In this document: piece by piece, positions 42,420 through 44,577 of the stretch
Layout: each line of letters opens with the position of its first letter
Numbering within the stretch: position 1 is the stretch's first letter
Assembly (NCBI GenBank): GCA_003567685.1
Contig: PWYW01000085.1
Coordinates: 1-44,577 of the forward strand
Length of the DNA: 44,577 nucleotides
Source of the DNA: Gammaproteobacteria bacterium
GTDB taxonomy: Bacteria > Pseudomonadota > Gammaproteobacteria > Xanthomonadales > Wenzhouxiangellaceae
Direction: 5' to 3'
The notes under the pieces: model-generated
Databases searched by the model: none
What the model saw: the letters and a program-made list of their open reading frames with translations, nothing else
Told to the model about the DNA's origin: nothing
Made by a program: the position numbers and the translations under genes

Positions 42420-43298
42420 ATGAAACCTGACGTTTTGCAACTCTCCACGGCCAGCCAGCGGTTTTCAGCGGTTGCCTATCCGGCTGGCTGGCGCTTTATT
42501 GCTGCCGTCCTGTTTTTGTCCAGCCGACTGAGTCCGTTTCTGATCGCCGTGGCGTTTTTTCTCGGCTGGGTGATTTCTCCCCCCCTGCTGGTTCGACTGG
42601 TGCTGTTGCTGATGTTGCTGCCGGGCATGGCCCTATGGCTATTGCGCCGTTTGTTCGCGGTGGATTGCCATTGGCAAGGTTCGAGCGTCGCGTTGCACCA
42701 GCGTGGCTTGCTGGCCATTCGGCGAAAGCGCGTGAACGTCGTGGAAGTCGACCAGATTGAGCCCTGGAGCCTACCGTTGCCGGCGGCCGGTGTAAACCTG
42801 CCGTTGGTTGGTGGTGCGAATACTCGGCGGATGGCCCTCGAGGTGCGAGGGCCTGGGGACGGATTCTGGAACCTGCCGTTTCCAAAGCCGATGCCAGGAT
42901 TGGCAGAGGCCAGCCTTCTCTACTCGCGTGTTCGCATCGGGTCACGGTTGGCCCGCTGGCACTGGCCATGGTTCAAGTTCGGCGTGTTTGGCCTGTTCCC
43001 GGTACTGGTAGCCTTTCGGCTCCACCAGAACATCATGTATGGGGGGCTGTTCGGTCAGTATTACTTCCAGGGCCTGGCGCCCTGGCTCTCATCGCTGGCT
43101 TACCACTGGATTGTCTACACCATCTACCTGGTCTTGTTTGCCGCCTTCTGGCGTGGCTGGGTGGAGCTTGGGTGCTGGGCAGGTGCCCGTTTTCTGCCGG
43201 CCCGCGCTGGCACCTTCCGGCGCTGGGGCGAGGCGCTGGCGCTGGCGGTTTACTTCATCGGCATTCCGGCCTTTATCGTCTGGCGGAGTGTCGTCTGA
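42420..43298 (+). CDS. Unrecognised multi-pass membrane protein
   Basis: 292 residues. Hydrophobic segments lie near 28-50, 52-75, 182-202, 218-240 and 270-288. Between them is a soluble stretch (about 78-180) with basic residues (HQRGLLAIRRKRVNVVEVDQIEPW), reminiscent of PH-like domains in membrane proteins; that comparison is tentative. No catalytic motif is seen. The ribosome site is weak. The last 26 bp overlap the convergent lnt gene. Confidence 0.65.
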   Translation: MKPDVLQLSTASQRFSAVAYPAGWRFIAAVLFLSSRLSPFLIAVAFFLGWVISPPLLVRLVLLLMLLPGMALWLLRRLFAVDCHWQGSSVALHQRGLLAIRRKRVNVVEVDQIEPWSLPLPAAGVNLPLVGGANTRRMALEVRGPGDGFWNLPFPKPMPGLAEASLLYSRVRIGSRLARWHWPWFKFGVFGLFPVLVAFRLHQNIMYGGLFGQYYFQGLAPWLSSLAYHWIVYTIYLVLFAAFWRGWVELGCWAGARFLPARAGTFRRWGEALALAVYFIGIPAFIVWRSVV

Positions 43299-44577
43299 GG
43301 CGGCTGGCGCCCAGCAACACAATCAGGCCGAGTACCGAGGCCGGCCCGAACCAGTTGCCCAATCGCAGTATCAATGTGTTGCCGCTGGCCGGCTGAATCG
43401 AGCCGACCAGAACGCCGTATTCGCCGGTTTCCAGGCGGTCGATGATGTCACCAGCAGGCGTGATGACTGCCGACACGCCCGTAACCGTAGTGCGCAGCTG
43501 CGGGCGCCGCGTCTCGATGCTGCGAAAGGCCGAACCGTGGAGGATGATCTGCGGCGTGTTGCCGTATTCAAACCATGAATCGTTGGAAAGCGTCAGCAAG
43601 ACTTCGGCGCCCTGGCGCACGCCGCGAATCACATGGTCGGGAAACAGTGCGTCGTAGCAGATCAGCGGCAGCACCGACAAGCTTCGCTGGTCAGCCAGAT
43701 CCAGGGTGAACAATTCAGGGCCAGGCCCGGGCGTGAAGGTGCCCAGCCAGTCGGCCTGCAGCGGCAGCCAGCGCGGCGTGTATTCCACGAAAGGAAACAG
43801 CGAGGCCTTGCGATAGGTCTGCAAGGGCGGGGCCTGGCCGTTGTCCGGCTGAAGCAGGAAGGCGCCATTGAACCAGTCATCATTGGCCTGGTCGCGTGCC
43901 CCGAACAACAGCGGCGTGCCGGTGCGCTGAACCAGTTCGCGAATCCGGTCATCCAGACGCTCGGCTTCGGCATCCTGGGGCGTGCCGAAACTCAATGGGT
44001 AGACATTCTCCGGCCAGATCACCAGGTCGGCCGGCTGTTGGGCCATGCCCTCGCGCGACAGGGCGACGTGGGTGTCCAGCACGGTGCGAACCGTCAGGTA
44101 GCCCCCGTATTGCCGGGCCATCATGCTGAAATGGCTGAAGCCGGCCTGCACCATCACGTAGTTGAGGCGGGTAGCTTGCGGTATCGGCTGGTTCAGTTGC
44201 TGGTAGCGCCATGCGCCGTAGCCGTTGGGCACAATCAACAAGCCAGCCAGCACGGCGACGGGCATCAACAGCGGTTTCCATTGACGCCTTGGGCGGGCAT
44301 TCTGCCAGGCCCTGATCAAGGCCAGCAGTGCTTCGTTGATCATCAGTATCAGGAAGCCCAAACCCAGGGAACCGACCAGGTCGGCGTTCTGCCGAAGCCA
44401 AACCGCGCCCAGCAGGTTGTCACCCAAGGTGTCGGAAAACACCTTGGGGAAGGCCCAGTCGGTGGCGACAAAGGCAAAGCCGGCAGCCAACGGTGCGGCT
44501 GCCAGCCAGCCCCAGGCGCGGTAATTGCCGACCCAATGCCGGGCCAGTGCATAGGCCACGAACTGCGGTTGAATCAG
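43273..44577 (-). CDS. lnt: Apolipoprotein N-acyltransferase family, N-terminus outside window
   Basis: 434 residues are visible; the frame is open at the right window edge, so an apparent GTG start at 44559 is internal. N-terminal membrane helices are followed by a periplasmic nitrilase-type domain with the three catalytic positions: Glu in VIWPENVYP, Lys in YRKASLFPFVEY and Cys in LPLICYDALFP (Cys codon 43657-43659). Then come SNDSWF, SAFRSIETRRP and a final membrane helix. Lnt adds the third acyl chain to lipoproteins. The usual Cys-Tyr-Glu is Cys-Tyr-Asp here, so a paralogue with altered specificity is possible. Confidence 0.85.
   Translation of the reverse strand: MIQPQFVAYALARHWVGNYRAWGWLAAAPLAAGFAFVATDWAFPKVFSDTLGDNLLGAVWLRQNADLVGSLGLGFLILMINEALLALIRAWQNARPRRQWKPLLMPVAVLAGLLIVPNGYGAWRYQQLNQPIPQATRLNYVMVQAGFSHFSMMARQYGGYLTVRTVLDTHVALSREGMAQQPADLVIWPENVYPLSFGTPQDAEAERLDDRIRELVQRTGTPLLFGARDQANDDWFNGAFLLQPDNGQAPPLQTYRKASLFPFVEYTPRWLPLQADWLGTFTPGPGPELFTLDLADQRSLSVLPLICYDALFPDHVIRGVRQGAEVLLTLSNDSWFEYGNTPQIILHGSAFRSIETRRPQLRTTVTGVSAVITPAGDIIDRLETGEYGVLVGSIQPASGNTLILRLGNWFGPASVLGLIVLLGASRLRRHSARR

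Noticed and set aside
1-44577. Mobile elements, tRNA/rRNA genes, toxin-antitoxin or defence islands
   Set aside because: No transposase, integrase, terminal repeats, tRNA-like cloverleaf or known defence domain was seen on either strand.

Overview
The window is GC-rich, densely packed bacterial chromosome with no insertion sequences, phage genes, tRNA, rRNA or CRISPR array. The gene families (DusB, EngB, cytochrome c4, DsbA, multifunctional CCA enzyme, RppH, BtuB with a cobalamin riboswitch, FadE, ZapE, AcpH, cytochrome c5, Lnt) and their order indicate an aerobic gammaproteobacterium. The C-terminal LFRDRFE motif and the NDUFA9-like/cca pair make me favour a Lysobacterales (Xanthomonadales) or Wenzhouxiangella-like lineage; that placement is inference.

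Layout. 1-2.6 kb: the 3' part of a collagen-like repeat protein, a small exported protein and an unrecognised barrel-like envelope protein; this is the most accessory-looking part. 2.6-6.6 kb: dusB and engB on the minus strand, then cytochrome c4, dsbA and an EEP-family nuclease/phosphatase on plus. 6.5-11.6 kb: a TauE/SafE permease divergent from a lytic transglycosylase, NDUFA9-like and cca run. 11.6-18.1 kb: an EAL protein with a degenerate GGDEF domain, divergent from an RND pump and its adaptor. 18.1-19.8 kb: a BtuCD-type ABC importer on minus. 20-26 kb: rppH and an M28 peptidase, two co-translated TPR-GGDEF cyclases on minus, and a DUF6164 protein. 26-28.2 kb: btuB under a cobalamin riboswitch. 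28.3-32.4 kb: fadE plus an alpha/beta hydrolase, divergent from a TetR regulator. 32.5-36 kb: zapE, a second hydrolase, acpH, cytochrome c5 and a small membrane protein. 36.2-44.6 kb: a GGDEF-EAL receptor, a cytochrome c/PQQ-type propeller enzyme, an SGNH hydrolase, a membrane protein and a partial lnt.

Themes. Four c-di-GMP proteins lie within 27 kb, and the promoter region of each transcription unit carries its own perfect inverted repeat. B12 import is represented by a riboswitch-controlled receptor and an unlinked permease/ATPase pair without a binding protein. Envelope and redox functions dominate: c4, c5, DsbA, Lnt, Slt, AcpH and the PQQ-type enzyme. Two otherwise unrelated exported proteins end with the same LFRDRFE motif, a possible C-terminal sorting or processing tag. 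I did not find a clearly new multi-gene system. The best leads are this motif, the riboswitch leader with a competing hairpin, the paired cyclases, and the operator-like palindromes.
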